Origin: Candidatus Krumholzibacteriia bacterium
Lineage (GTDB): Bacteria; Krumholzibacteriota; Krumholzibacteriia; WVZY01; JAKEHA01
DNA: 64,000 nt
Direction: 5' to 3'
NCBI GenBank assembly: GCA_029865265.1
Contig: JAOUHG010000005.1
Coordinates: forward strand, 91,880 to 155,879
Part shown: positions 41,821-51,546 of the stretch, piece after piece
Position numbering within the stretch: position 1 is the stretch's first letter
Layout: every line of letters begins with the position of its first letter
Program-made: the position numbers and the translations under genes
The notes under the pieces: generated by a model
What the model was told of the DNA's origin: nothing
Databases searched by the model: none
The model's input: the letters and a program-made list of their open reading frames with translations, nothing else

Positions 41821-44800
41821 ATGTCAATACACAGAAAATCCATCGTCGCAGCGCTGAGCCTGGCGTTGGCGCTGTCATTCCTCGCGGCGGGCGGTGCTTC
41901 CGCCGCCACTTACTACGTATCCAACAGTGGAAGCGACTCCAGCGCCGGTTCCCAGGCCGCGCCGTGGCAGACCCTGCAGAAGGCCGCCGCAAGCATCAGC
42001 GCCGGCGACGTGGTGCTGGTGTCGCCGGGCACGTACGTCGGCTTCAATATCACTTCCGGCGGTACATCGTCGTCGCCGAAGACGTTTCGCGCCGACGGGG
42101 ACAACGTGATCATCAACAGTCAGAACGCCAGCACCCCGGACAACATCAACATCGAGAACGCCGACTACGTCGTCGTCGAGGGGTTCGTGGTGCAGGACGC
42201 GCCACGCGCCGGCATCCGTGTGGCCACCTCGCGCGGCGTCGTGTTGCGCAACAACTACGTTCATCGCTGTGCGCGCTGGGGAATCTTCACCGCCTACGCC
42301 ACGGACATCCAGATCCTGGACAACGTGTGCGCCAATTCGGGTGAGGAGCACGGTATCTACGTGTCCAACAGCACCGTCGCCAGCGACAATCCCGTCATCC
42401 GCGGCAACGAGTGCTTCGGAAACCTCCACAACGGAATCCAGCTCAACGGGGATTGCACCTCCAGCGGTGACGGCGTGATCAGCGGCGCACTCATCGAGAA
42501 CAACATCATCCACGACAACGGATGGAAGGGCTTCAGCCTCATCTCCGTCCAGAATTCGACCATCCAGAACAACATCCTGTATTACAACGGCACGGCCGCC
42601 GGGGCGGGTGGCATCCACCTCACCGATGAGCCCGGCTGCAACCGACCCAGCAACAACAACATCGTGGTCAACAACACGGTGGTCGAATTCAACATCGCGG
42701 GAATTCGCATCGGCGACGGTTCCACCGCCAACATCCTGTTCAACAACATCGTTGCTGCCAGCAGCCTGGGGAGCACGATCATCGATGACGTGGGTGGCAA
42801 CCAGATCCACGGCACCTCCAACCTGCGGGTCACCTCCACCGCGGGGCTCTTCGTGGATGCCGCGGCGCGGGATTACCACCTGGCCAGCGCGAGTGCCGCG
42901 GTGGACGTGGGCGTTGCCACCTACGGTGGCGCCAGCGCCCCGACGGTTGACTTCGCCGCCGCGGCGCGCCCGGCGGGCAACGGCTACGACGCCGGGGCCT
43001 TCGAGCGCGCGGGCGCCGCACCCCCTCCGCCTCCGCCGCCACCCCCGCCGACGGGAATCATCGCCACACACCCGCGCATCCTCGTGCCCGGGGGACGGCT
43101 GGCCGAGCTGCGCCAGTCGGGATGTTTCGATGCAAGCGGGAATCCCATTCCGGGCTGCACGCAGACCGCGCAATGGAACGGGCTCGAGGACATCGTCGAA
43201 AACCGGCCGGAGCGCGCCAGCGCGCTGGAATGGGCGATGGCCTTCATGGTGACGGGGAACGCGACCTACCGGACCAACGCCATCGCCGATGCGGACGCGC
43301 AGGTTGCGGCGGGCGTGGATCCCATCGTTGCGGCAAACTACCGTTTCCTGTATGTGCGCGACTACCTGCGCAGGATCGCCTGCACCTATGACTGGCTCTA
43401 CGGTGACCTGAGTGCCGCGCAGCGCACGAACTACAAGAACTACATGCTGATGCTCATCTACCTGACGTGGAACGACGACGCGACCACCAAGGCGATCTAC
43501 GACATCGGCAACTGGGGTGCCAACGCGCCCGGTAACAACTTCTACTACAACTTCATCCTGGCCACGGCCTACGCGGCGCTGGCCTTGCACGGGGAGAACA
43601 CCACACAGTTCACGTGGGGAGGGACGACGTACCCCTTCAAGCTCACCCTCGACGGGGTGGACTACACCAATATACTCGACTTCCTGTACGCCAAGATCAC
43701 CGACGAGTCCATTCCGAAGTGGCTCAACACGTACGGCAAGGGCGGCGGCTGGCACGAAGGCGACCAGTACGGTCCATCCGCCAAGCGCCACCTGTTCGAG
43801 GCGTTGGTGATCCTGCGCCGCGCCGGTGGCCGCGACTTCTTCAACGATCCCGCCACCAGCTTCCCGCTGGAAGCCGCGTTGTACAAGTTCTACTCGACGC
43901 AGCCGCGCGGGCGGCTCTTCTACTCCGGCGGCGACGCGGGGCGCGAGCCCACCTTCGGTATCTACGACTATGACCGGCACGAGATGATATGCCTCGCCGA
44001 CGGACTCGAGGGCAGAGCGGAGTCCGCCTACGCGCAGTACTGGGTCAACCACTTCTACCCGCTCGCCGACGGCACCGGGCAGCAGGTGGTGGACTTCATG
44101 TTCTACCGGCCGGTGCTGCCTGAGAGCCCGCTGTCCGCGCTTCCGCTGAATTACCGGGCGGAGGGAATGGACTGGATGAACAGCCGCTCGAGCTGGGGCG
44201 ACGACGCAGTGTCGGTGAGCTTCGTCTCCACCGACGCGGTGGCCGGCCACCAGCACAACGACCAGAACGCCTTCCAGATCTACCGCGGCTCATCCGGCAG
44301 CCGCCTGGACGGCTGGCTGGTGACCGACACGCAGCCGTTCGCCACCGGCAACCGCACGGCGACGGCGTCGCACAACACGATCATCGTGGACAACGCCACC
44401 TGCCAGCGCTACGGCAGGGGAACCGGCAACATGGAGAAGTACAGCGCAGTGATGAACACCAGTCCCGCGTACGTCTACACCATGGGTGACGCCAGCGACG
44501 CCTACTACGACGACCTGGAGGTCAACTGCTACAGCCAGGATGGCACCAAGCAGCTCACCACCTTCCAGCGCGAGCTGGTGCACGTGCTGCCGGGATACAT
44601 CGTGGTCTTCGACCGCGTCACACCCATCAACCCCAACGCGAAAGTGCGCAACTTCTTCCACTACTCGAACCAGCCGGTGGTGACCGGCGACATGCTGGAA
44701 GTGACACGCGGCGACGGCAAGGTGTTCCACAAGGTGCTGCTGCCGAACAATGCGCGTCTGACCACCATCGACGAGCAGATCGGTGATTCCAAGACCATCA

Positions 44801-45219
44801 CGACCTGGCGCCTGGAGGCGGAAGCCACGCCGGTACCGAACCACCAGTTCCTGAATGTGTTCTACGTCACCTCGGCCGGCACCGTGCAGATGCCCGACGC
44901 CCTCGTGGTCCGTTCCGAGCAGCAGAACATGGTGGGAACCCGCATTGCGGATCCCGCGCACGACATCGTGCTCATGTTCTCGGCCGATCCCACCGGGGCG
45001 GCTCCGGGCGGGACCATCGAGTACAAGGTGGGCTTCAGCAATGGCAGCCAGCACTTCCTGTACGACCTCGTGCCGGGCACCGAGTACACGGTCGACGTGG
45101 CCCAGGAGAACGGGTTCTTCTCGGTGAAGGTTGCGCAGGGGCCGGGTGTCATGACCACCGACGCCGGCGTGCTCCACTTCGAAATCGACGCGGTGAACCT
45201 TGCCGCGCTCGGCAGATAG
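41821..45219 (+). CDS. Secreted two-domain polysaccharide lyase (beta-helix plus heparinase II/III-like)
   Basis: 1132 residues from the ATG at 41821; AAGGAGG lies somewhat far upstream. Signal peptide ends in GGASA. Residues about 30-395 form a right-handed parallel beta-helix with the N-terminal pattern TYYVSNSGSDSSAGSQAAPW usual for DUF1565/pectate-lyase-like proteins. A run of ten prolines (residues 401-410) links to a lyase module of about 720 residues with RYVRDYLRRIACTYDWLYG-like and GHQHNDQNAFQIYRG, then SHNTIIVDN blocks of the heparinase II/III and alginate lyase type. It probably trims or degrades the EPS in the periplasm or outside; substrate unknown. C-terminus has no sorting signal. 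Confidence 0.9.
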   Translation: MSIHRKSIVAALSLALALSFLAAGGASAATYYVSNSGSDSSAGSQAAPWQTLQKAAASISAGDVVLVSPGTYVGFNITSGGTSSSPKTFRADGDNVIINSQNASTPDNINIENADYVVVEGFVVQDAPRAGIRVATSRGVVLRNNYVHRCARWGIFTAYATDIQILDNVCANSGEEHGIYVSNSTVASDNPVIRGNECFGNLHNGIQLNGDCTSSGDGVISGALIENNIIHDNGWKGFSLISVQNSTIQNNILYYNGTAAGAGGIHLTDEPGCNRPSNNNIVVNNTVVEFNIAGIRIGDGSTANILFNNIVAASSLGSTIIDDVGGNQIHGTSNLRVTSTAGLFVDAAARDYHLASASAAVDVGVATYGGASAPTVDFAAAARPAGNGYDAGAFERAGAAPPPPPPPPPPTGIIATHPRILVPGGRLAELRQSGCFDASGNPIPGCTQTAQWNGLEDIVENRPERASALEWAMAFMVTGNATYRTNAIADADAQVAAGVDPIVAANYRFLYVRDYLRRIACTYDWLYGDLSAAQRTNYKNYMLMLIYLTWNDDATTKAIYDIGNWGANAPGNNFYYNFILATAYAALALHGENTTQFTWGGTTYPFKLTLDGVDYTNILDFLYAKITDESIPKWLNTYGKGGGWHEGDQYGPSAKRHLFEALVILRRAGGRDFFNDPATSFPLEAALYKFYSTQPRGRLFYSGGDAGREPTFGIYDYDRHEMICLADGLEGRAESAYAQYWVNHFYPLADGTGQQVVDFMFYRPVLPESPLSALPLNYRAEGMDWMNSRSSWGDDAVSVSFVSTDAVAGHQHNDQNAFQIYRGSSGSRLDGWLVTDTQPFATGNRTATASHNTIIVDNATCQRYGRGTGNMEKYSAVMNTSPAYVYTMGDASDAYYDDLEVNCYSQDGTKQLTTFQRELVHVLPGYIVVFDRVTPINPNAKVRNFFHYSNQPVVTGDMLEVTRGDGKVFHKVLLPNNARLTTIDEQIGDSKTITTWRLEAEATPVPNHQFLNVFYVTSAGTVQMPDALVVRSEQQNMVGTRIADPAHDIVLMFSADPTGAAPGGTIEYKVGFSNGSQHFLYDLVPGTEYTVDVAQENGFFSVKVAQGPGVMTTDAGVLHFEIDAVNLAALGR

Positions 45220-45237
45220 AAGGGTGTCAGGCCGTTT

Positions 45238-46287
45238 GTGCGCCCCAGTGCGGCTGAGATCGAGACTCGGATAGGCCAGAACCTGCAGCGCTACTTCCCG
45301 GGGCTCAGCCCCGGGAGCGCGCAGGTTCGCTGTGCGCCGTTCGCGGAGACGTCGTCGTATCCGCTGGTGCACTGTGGCGTCTTCGACCGGGCGACATCGG
45401 CACGCCGCGCCGGCCTGGTGGTGAAGTTCCCCCCGACGTGGTCCACCCACGACGAAGCGGAAACCGAGCACCGGCAGTTGAGCCGCATGGCCGCCGTGCT
45501 GGGAATCGGCGGCGGTCCGCTGCGCGTCCCACGTCCCCTCGACTATTTCCCCGACTGGTCGGCGCTGGTCACTGAAGAGGTGGGCGGAGAGCGTTTCTCA
45601 CGCCGCCTCATGCGCGACACCAGCCGCTTTGCGGGACGACCCGCCGCGGCGCGCCTGGCCGGCTGGGTGCGCGATTGCGGCCGCTGGCTCGCCGCGTTTC
45701 ACCAGGCCACCGCCCTGGCCGGGGAGGCGCCGTTCGGCGACGCGTTTCGGGATCCCATCATGCAGCGCCTGGAGAAACTGCAGACCCAGGGCCTGCCGGC
45801 GGCCGTCGCCGCGCGGGTACAGGAAACACTCGGCGCACTGCGGGGGTGGGGGACGGATCGCGACGTCCCCGTCGCGTGCCTCCACGGGGACTTCGGCCCG
45901 CAGAACATTCACGTGGCCCCCGAATGGATCTGCGTCTTCGACCTCAGCTACGACCGCCCGGCGGCCATCTTCGACGACGTGGCCTACTTTCTGGTCACGC
46001 TGGAGACCATGAGTCCATGGCCACGCCACGTGTTCTTCGACCGCGCGCGGGCGCTGGCGTTGCGGGAACCGTTTTTGCAGGGCTATGGCCGCGGCACGGA
46101 TGGAGATGACGCAACCGCGCTGGAAGGGTACTATCTGAAAGCGCTCGTGTTCCGCTGCGCGAAACAGCGCCGGAACGTCGCGGCGCGCGGCCGCCTGCCG
46201 GCGGCGGCGTTCGACCGGGTGTTCGTGGCCCGGCGCTACCCGGAGCGTCTGGAACGCCAATGTCGTCTCATTCAAAAATTGCTGTGA
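45238..46287 (+). CDS. APH/choline-kinase-like phosphotransferase
   Basis: 349 residues, GTG at 45238. Aminoglycoside-phosphotransferase fold: CLHGDFGPQNIHV is the catalytic Brenner motif (HGD...N) and VFDLSYDRPAAIFDDVAYFL carries the DxD-like metal aspartate. Such proteins in EPS loci are thought to phosphorylate sugars or lipid-linked intermediates; antibiotic resistance is unlikely from the context. The gene starts 18 nt after the lyase and overlaps the deacetylase by 28 nt. Confidence 0.87.
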   Translation: MRPSAAEIETRIGQNLQRYFPGLSPGSAQVRCAPFAETSSYPLVHCGVFDRATSARRAGLVVKFPPTWSTHDEAETEHRQLSRMAAVLGIGGGPLRVPRPLDYFPDWSALVTEEVGGERFSRRLMRDTSRFAGRPAAARLAGWVRDCGRWLAAFHQATALAGEAPFGDAFRDPIMQRLEKLQTQGLPAAVAARVQETLGALRGWGTDRDVPVACLHGDFGPQNIHVAPEWICVFDLSYDRPAAIFDDVAYFLVTLETMSPWPRHVFFDRARALALREPFLQGYGRGTDGDDATALEGYYLKALVFRCAKQRRNVAARGRLPAAAFDRVFVARRYPERLERQCRLIQKLL

Positions 46288-47522
46288 GTTCCGTACCCGA
46301 CGTGTCCACCCCTTCACAGAGCTTCGACCCCCGCGGTCTCTCGGTTCCGGTGCTCATGTACCACAGCGTGGGGCGCGTGCTGCCGGACTGGGCCTGGTCG
46401 GAGCTGACCACCCCGGCGGACGTCTTCGAGAGCCACCTGAGGGCCCTCGCCGCCGCCGGCTACCGCGCCGTCTCGCTGGCGCAGTGGCACGACCACGTGA
46501 ACGGGACCCGCGTGCTGACCGGCAAGCCGGTGGTGCTAACCTTCGACGACGGCTACCTGGACAACTGGACCCACGTGGTGCCGCTGCTGGAGCGCTACGG
46601 TTTCTGCGGCACGGTGCTCGCGACGGTGGAGTTCGTGCAGCCGGATGACGCCGTGCGTCCCACCCTGCGCGAGGCCGGGCGGGGAGAACTCGCCGAAGAC
46701 GCGCTGGAAACACGCGGCTTCATGTCTTGGGAGGAACTCCGGCGCGGCGCAAACAGCGGTGTGCTCGATGTACAGAGCCACGCGTTCACGCACACGTGGT
46801 ACCCGGTGAGCGACGAGGTCGTCGACTTCCATCACCCCGGAGACGCGTACTACTGGCTGGACTGGAACGCGTACCCGGACGGAAAACCATTCTACCTGTC
46901 GAATCTCGGCCGCTCGCGCGTGCCATTCGGCGTTCCCGTCTACCGGCACGAGAAGTCGCTCGCCTGCAGGCGCTTCCACGCCGATCCTGCGGAGTCGGAG
47001 CACTGCGCCGGCGTGGTAGCACGCAGCGGCGGCGACGCGTTCTTCTTGCAACCCGGCTGGCGCGACCGGCTGGGCGAAGCGTTGACGCAATTCCGTTCCG
47101 GTCGCGCGCGTCGTGGCCGGGTGGAAACGGACGCGGAACGCGGCGCGCGACTGGAGCACGAACTGGTGGGGTCGAAACGCGCTCTGGAACATGGCCTCGG
47201 GCGCCCGGTGGACTTCTTCGTGTGGCCGGGTGGAGGTTACGATGACGACGCGCTGCGCATGGCCCGCCAGCACTACAAGGCCGTCACCCTGAGCGGCGCC
47301 GAGCGCATGCGCTACCGCAACCGGCCGCTGGAGAATCCGGGATCGATCATCCGGCGCGGTGCACCCACCATCGAGACGGGTGCGGCGGAGCATTACGCCC
47401 CCGGCCGCTATCTGGTGGACTTCATCGAGGAGTTTCGCGGGGTTCCCGGTGCGCGCCGCCGCCGCCAGGCGCGCAAGCTCGCCTACCTTGCCGCGGCCCG
47501 GCTCGGCTTGTGGCCGCGGTAA
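46260..47522 (+). CDS. Polysaccharide deacetylase family protein (CE4)
   Basis: 420 residues, ATG at 46260. NodB-homology motifs: VPVLMYHSVG, VVLTFDDGYLDNW (metal and catalytic Asp pair) and DVQSHAFTHTWYP with the metal histidines. A large insert follows between residues about 180 and 280, and WPGGGYDDDALRMA near residue 320 completes the fold. It should remove N- or O-acetyl groups from a glycan. No signal peptide is evident, so its location is uncertain. Confidence 0.9.
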   Translation: MSSHSKIAVSSVPDVSTPSQSFDPRGLSVPVLMYHSVGRVLPDWAWSELTTPADVFESHLRALAAAGYRAVSLAQWHDHVNGTRVLTGKPVVLTFDDGYLDNWTHVVPLLERYGFCGTVLATVEFVQPDDAVRPTLREAGRGELAEDALETRGFMSWEELRRGANSGVLDVQSHAFTHTWYPVSDEVVDFHHPGDAYYWLDWNAYPDGKPFYLSNLGRSRVPFGVPVYRHEKSLACRRFHADPAESEHCAGVVARSGGDAFFLQPGWRDRLGEALTQFRSGRARRGRVETDAERGARLEHELVGSKRALEHGLGRPVDFFVWPGGGYDDDALRMARQHYKAVTLSGAERMRYRNRPLENPGSIIRRGAPTIETGAAEHYAPGRYLVDFIEEFRGVPGARRRRQARKLAYLAAARLGLWPR

Positions 47523-47524
47523 CC

Positions 47525-48769
47525 ATGGCGTCGCGGTCCCGGCATCTGCTCCTGGTCACCTACCATTTCCCACCGTCCGCGGCCAGCGGATCGTTCCGCC
47601 TGCTTGGATTCTCGAAGTACCTGCCGGCGCTGGGCTGGAAGGTCACGGTGGTGGCGCCGCCGAGCATGCCGGGAGAGCCGGTGGATCCGGGGCTCGCAGC
47701 GCAGGTACCCTCGGGTGTGGAAGTGCGCGCGGTTGCTTACCCCACGCGCGGCGGAAAACCGGTGCGCGTTTTCTTCCCGTACGCGGCGTGGCTGGCGCCG
47801 GCATGGCCGGCGGTGCGCGACGCCGCCAGGAACGGGCGGCCAGACGTGGTTCTGACCTCGGGACCACCGCACCTCGTGCACCTGCTGGGACTGTGGATAG
47901 CGCGGCGCCACCGCACGCCGTGGATCGCAGACTTCCGCGACCCGTGGGTAAACGATGGGCTCGGGCGGCCAAGGCGCTGGATCGACCGCTGGTTCCAGGT
48001 CTGCGAGCGGAGCGTGTACCGAAACGCCGACCGCATCCTCGCCAACGCACCCAACGCGATGGACGTGTACCGCCGCGACTACCCGCGCCAGCAGCACAAG
48101 ATCCGCATGCTCACCAACGGCTTCGATCCGCATCTCGTGATGGCGTCGCCCGCCCCGGCGCTTGCGCCGGGAAGCCCGCTGCGCCTGGTCCACGCCGGCG
48201 AGATCTACCTGGGCCGCGATCCGCTGCCGCTGCTCGATGCGATGCGCGAGATCCAGCAGGCGACGCCCGTGGGCGGCCCGCGCCTCGAGCTCCACATCCT
48301 GGGACGCGCCGAAAGGGGACGCGCACAGATGGAAGCGGCGATTCGCGAACGCGGACTCACCGACAGCGTCGTGTTTCGCGGCCAGGTGTCCTACCAGGAG
48401 TCGCTCGCGGCCATGGCCGAGGCGGATATCAACGTTCTGTTCGATACGCCGAACCGGAAGTTCGGTGTGCCGGCGAAGCTCTACGAGTATCTCGGCGCGG
48501 GGCGGCCGGTGCTGGCGCTGGCCGAGTCCGACGGTGACACCGCCAACATCCTGCGCGAAGCGGGACTGCGCCACGCAATCGCGCATCCGCTTCGCACCGG
48601 CGAGATACGCGACGCGCTCTCCGGCCTGATCGCCGCCCGGGGTGAGGGAAGCCCCGTCATCGCCGATCCCGCGCGGCTGGCGCGTTTCACGCGGGAGAAC
48701 CTCGCCGGGACACTCGCCGGGATCATGGACGAAGTCCTCGCCGAACGGGAGGCCAGCCGTGTCCAATAG
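47525..48769 (+). CDS. Glycosyltransferase family 4
   Basis: 414 residues from the ATG at 47525; a GTG at 47510 would overlap the deacetylase. N-terminal TYHFPPSAASGSFRLLGFSKYLP and WIADFRDPWVND are typical of the WcaI/TuaH-like GT4 subfamily. C-terminal half: VHAGEIYLGRDPLPLLDAM and FGVPAKLYEYLGAGRPVLALAE. Cytosolic, likely one EPS transfer step. Overlaps the ligase gene by 11 nt. Confidence 0.92.
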   Translation: MASRSRHLLLVTYHFPPSAASGSFRLLGFSKYLPALGWKVTVVAPPSMPGEPVDPGLAAQVPSGVEVRAVAYPTRGGKPVRVFFPYAAWLAPAWPAVRDAARNGRPDVVLTSGPPHLVHLLGLWIARRHRTPWIADFRDPWVNDGLGRPRRWIDRWFQVCERSVYRNADRILANAPNAMDVYRRDYPRQQHKIRMLTNGFDPHLVMASPAPALAPGSPLRLVHAGEIYLGRDPLPLLDAMREIQQATPVGGPRLELHILGRAERGRAQMEAAIRERGLTDSVVFRGQVSYQESLAAMAEADINVLFDTPNRKFGVPAKLYEYLGAGRPVLALAESDGDTANILREAGLRHAIAHPLRTGEIRDALSGLIAARGEGSPVIADPARLARFTRENLAGTLAGIMDEVLAEREASRVQ

Positions 48770-50153
48770 GCGGCTCACCGTCGCGGCCACGTTCGTCGGG
48801 ACCCTGTTCCTGACCTTTTCGCTCACGTACCTGCTCTTGCAGGACGAACGCATGGCCATGGCCGGGGGAGTGGGTGTGGTGGGGCTCACCGTCATGTTCG
48901 TGGAGCCTTTCGTCGGACTGGTGAATTACCTGCTGTTCATCTACCTGCGCCCGCAGGACTACGTGCGCGCACTGATGGGCATGCCGCTGATGCTGATGAT
49001 CGGTGCCGCCACCTGCTTCATGGTGGTGCTGCACATGGCGGTGCTGCAGCGCACCATCACGCTGGCCAGGTCGCCCAACAACCTCCTCGTGCTGTGGTTC
49101 GGGGCGGCCATTGTGGTTTCGCAACTGGCCACCCTGGTGCCGGTCGGGGTGATGTCCGCCGTGACGGATTTCGTCCCCACGCTGATCCTGTACCTGCTGG
49201 TGGCCAATCTGGTCACCAGCGAGCGCCGCCTCAAGTTCGTGATCAGCCTGCTGGTGGTGTTGACGATGACACTGGCGGTGCAGGGCGTGGTGCAGATCCA
49301 CACCGGCCAGGGCCTCGGCGGGCAGGACACGTACGACGGACGCATCCGCGCCATCGGCATCTTTTCGGACCCCAACGATCTTGCGCTGGCGCTGGTCATG
49401 GTGCAGCCGTTCCTCCTGCTGAAACTGCTGGAGCCGGCCAAGCCCGCGGAGAAGCTGTTGGCGATGATCGGCATGGCCGTCCTCACCTACGGCCTCTTCC
49501 TCACCCAGTCGCGCGGGGGACTGATCGCGTTCGGCCTGCTGATGATGATCGCGCTGAGCCGCCGGCTTGGCCGCGCCATCGGCCTGTCGATTGGCGGGTT
49601 CATGATGCTGATCATCGTGGTGCTCTCCCCGCGCATGGCGAATATCTCCGCGGAGGAGGGATCCACCTACGGCCGTATCGAGGCGTGGACCACCGGCTTC
49701 GACCTGTTCCAGCAGTACCCGCTGTTCGGCGTTGGCTTTGGCAATTACACCGAGCATCATTTTCGCACCGCGCACAACTCGCTGGTGCTGTGTGCCGCCG
49801 AGCTGGGCGTATTCGGATTGCTCGCGTGGGTCATGCTGATCTACATGTCCATCAAGAACCTCGGTTTCATCGCGCGCGAACTGAAGGCCAGCGGACGGCG
49901 CGAAAGCGCCCTGTATGTGGAGAGCGTCCGCTACGGCTTCTTCTCGTTCATGGTGGCCGCGTACTTCCTGTCGCGAACCTACAACGAGTTGCTTTTCATC
50001 TTCCTGGGGTTGACCACGGCCATCACGCACATGTTCGTGCGCGGCTCGAGCGAGCGCTATGTATTGATGGACCGGCGTGATTTCGTGTACGGCATTGCGG
50101 CCACGATCGGTGCGATGCTGCTGACCAAGTTCTTCCTGATAACCGCGTGGTGA
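48759..50153 (+). CDS. O-antigen ligase/polymerase family membrane protein (Wzy_C)
   Basis: 464 residues, GTG at 48759, about ten to eleven membrane segments. The periplasmic loop between residues about 165 and 215 contains GRIRAIGIFSDPNDLALAL, and LTQSRGGLIAF plus the later YGRIEAWTTGFDLFQQYPLFGVGFGNYTEHH are hallmarks of the O-antigen ligase family (SRGG and the GVGxGN motif). It joins or polymerises lipid-linked repeat units in the periplasm. In this cluster it is the probable EPS polymerase; a separate Wzy is not seen. Confidence 0.92.
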   Translation: MSNRRLTVAATFVGTLFLTFSLTYLLLQDERMAMAGGVGVVGLTVMFVEPFVGLVNYLLFIYLRPQDYVRALMGMPLMLMIGAATCFMVVLHMAVLQRTITLARSPNNLLVLWFGAAIVVSQLATLVPVGVMSAVTDFVPTLILYLLVANLVTSERRLKFVISLLVVLTMTLAVQGVVQIHTGQGLGGQDTYDGRIRAIGIFSDPNDLALALVMVQPFLLLKLLEPAKPAEKLLAMIGMAVLTYGLFLTQSRGGLIAFGLLMMIALSRRLGRAIGLSIGGFMMLIIVVLSPRMANISAEEGSTYGRIEAWTTGFDLFQQYPLFGVGFGNYTEHHFRTAHNSLVLCAAELGVFGLLAWVMLIYMSIKNLGFIARELKASGRRESALYVESVRYGFFSFMVAAYFLSRTYNELLFIFLGLTTAITHMFVRGSSERYVLMDRRDFVYGIAATIGAMLLTKFFLITAW

Positions 50154-50154
50154 T

Positions 50155-51318
50155 GTGGGCGTGTCTATTCTCGTTCTGATCCTCGTCGCCGGCGTACTGG
50201 TCGCGGCACTGGCGCGTTTTGCGCTGGCATTGCGGCGGCGCGGCGTGCACCACGTGCTTGCCGACCGCGCGCGCCGGCCGCGCCGGCCCGTGGCCGGCCC
50301 GCGGCACGTGTTCTTCTCCGTCGTCGACCACTTCGAACCCTTCTGGCACAACCGCGACGTCCGCCTCGCCCGCGAGCGCGTACAGCGATGGATCGACGCC
50401 TACCCCGGCATCGCCGGCCGCTTCCACGACCGCGGTGGACGGCCGCCACGGCACGCGTTCTTCTATCCCGAAGAGGAGTACCCGCTGGACCCGGTGTGCA
50501 TGGAGATGCTGGCGGGGCTGTGCCATCGGGGCTTCGGCGAGGTGGAGGTGCACCTGCACCACGACGCCGACACGTCGGATGCGCTGCGCGGGCGGCTGCT
50601 GGCATTCACGCGCCGGTTGCGGGGCGAACACGGACTGCTGCACGCGGGAACTGACGGAGAGGACGCGGCCTACGCGTTCATTCACGGCAACTGGGTACTG
50701 GGGAACTCGGGGCCCAACGGGAAGGACTGCGGCGTCGACGACGAACTGCTCGTCCTGCGCGAGACGGGATGCTACGCGGACTTCACCTTTCCGTCCGCGC
50801 CGCACCCGTCGCAACCGCCGGTCGTGAACCGCATCTACTACCCGGCGGGGGACACGACCCGCGCGCGCGCGCATTTCCGGGCCCGGGACGCGCGCTTCGG
50901 GTCCCCGGGCGGCGCCGGGCCGTTGATCGTCAACGGCCCCCTGGGGCTCAACTGGGGGCGGCGGCGGCGCGGGATCCTGCCCTCGGTGGAGAACGGCGAC
51001 CTCACCGGCATCAATCCGCCGTCCCCGGACCGCACCGATGTGTGGATGCGCACGGGGGTCTCTGTGGCGGGCTTCCCGCGCTGGATCTTCGTCAAGGTGC
51101 ACACACACGGGGGACAGGAGCGCAATGCCGTGCGACTGCTGGGAGACGACCGCGGGCTCGCCGCGCTCTTCCGGGACCTCCTTGCCCGCTATGACGACGG
51201 CGAGCGCTTCATCCTTCATTTCTCGACGCCGTGGGAGATCTTCCACGCGGTGCGGGTGTTGGAGTCCGGGGACACGGCCGCCATCGATGCGATCGAGCGC
51301 TTCGAGTACCCGTTCTGA
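50155..51318 (+). CDS. Membrane-anchored polysaccharide deacetylase/hydrolase-like protein
   Basis: 387 residues from a GTG at 50155. One N-terminal hydrophobic helix (ILVLILVAGVLVAALARFALAL) and a large soluble domain. Conserved-looking blocks are VDHFEPFW, YPEEEYPLDPVC, EVEVHLHHDADT, AFIHGNWVLGNS and CYADFTFPSAPHPSQP. The His/Asp pattern recalls a (beta/alpha)-barrel deacetylase or glycoside hydrolase, but the NodB TFDDG motif is absent. I do not recognise a defined family. It follows the ligase at 2 nt, so it belongs to this EPS operon. Confidence 0.82.
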   Translation: MGVSILVLILVAGVLVAALARFALALRRRGVHHVLADRARRPRRPVAGPRHVFFSVVDHFEPFWHNRDVRLARERVQRWIDAYPGIAGRFHDRGGRPPRHAFFYPEEEYPLDPVCMEMLAGLCHRGFGEVEVHLHHDADTSDALRGRLLAFTRRLRGEHGLLHAGTDGEDAAYAFIHGNWVLGNSGPNGKDCGVDDELLVLRETGCYADFTFPSAPHPSQPPVVNRIYYPAGDTTRARAHFRARDARFGSPGGAGPLIVNGPLGLNWGRRRRGILPSVENGDLTGINPPSPDRTDVWMRTGVSVAGFPRWIFVKVHTHGGQERNAVRLLGDDRGLAALFRDLLARYDDGERFILHFSTPWEIFHAVRVLESGDTAAIDAIERFEYPF

Positions 51319-51433
51319 CCCCGGCCGTATCGTGCTCCCGCTGGCGCGCCGGAAAGGGCGACATTATCCTTGACCAAAGCGCGGCGATCCCTAATGGTGT
51401 GGGCGTTCGCAGCGCGGCAAAGCCCCGGCCGCC

Positions 51434-51449
51434 GTGCACGGTTCTTGCA
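51434..51449 (+). promoter_or_regulatory. Degenerate sigma-54-like site before the FN3 gene
   Basis: GTGCACGGTTCTTGCA has the -12 TTGCA and a -24 part GTGCACG in the right register, but the invariant GG is TG. It shares TTCTTGCA with the site at 41676-41691. The rest of the 165-nt (51319-51483) gap shows nothing else. Confidence 0.3.
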
Positions 51450-51546
51450 GCCCCTTGACCGTCGCAAGTAAGTCCTGTTCCATATGGTTTCTCATCGGCT
51501 GATTCGTCGCCTTTTTGCGCGCCAGGCGCGCTCCCGGGGATTGCCC

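Noticed and set aside
41875..44256. 793-codon minus-strand open frame
   Set aside because: Antisense of the secreted lyase gene; composition is Val/Asp/His-rich shadow-type.
45238..46287. Aminoglycoside resistance gene
   Set aside because: The APH fold is shared with many sugar and lipid kinases, and the context is EPS synthesis.
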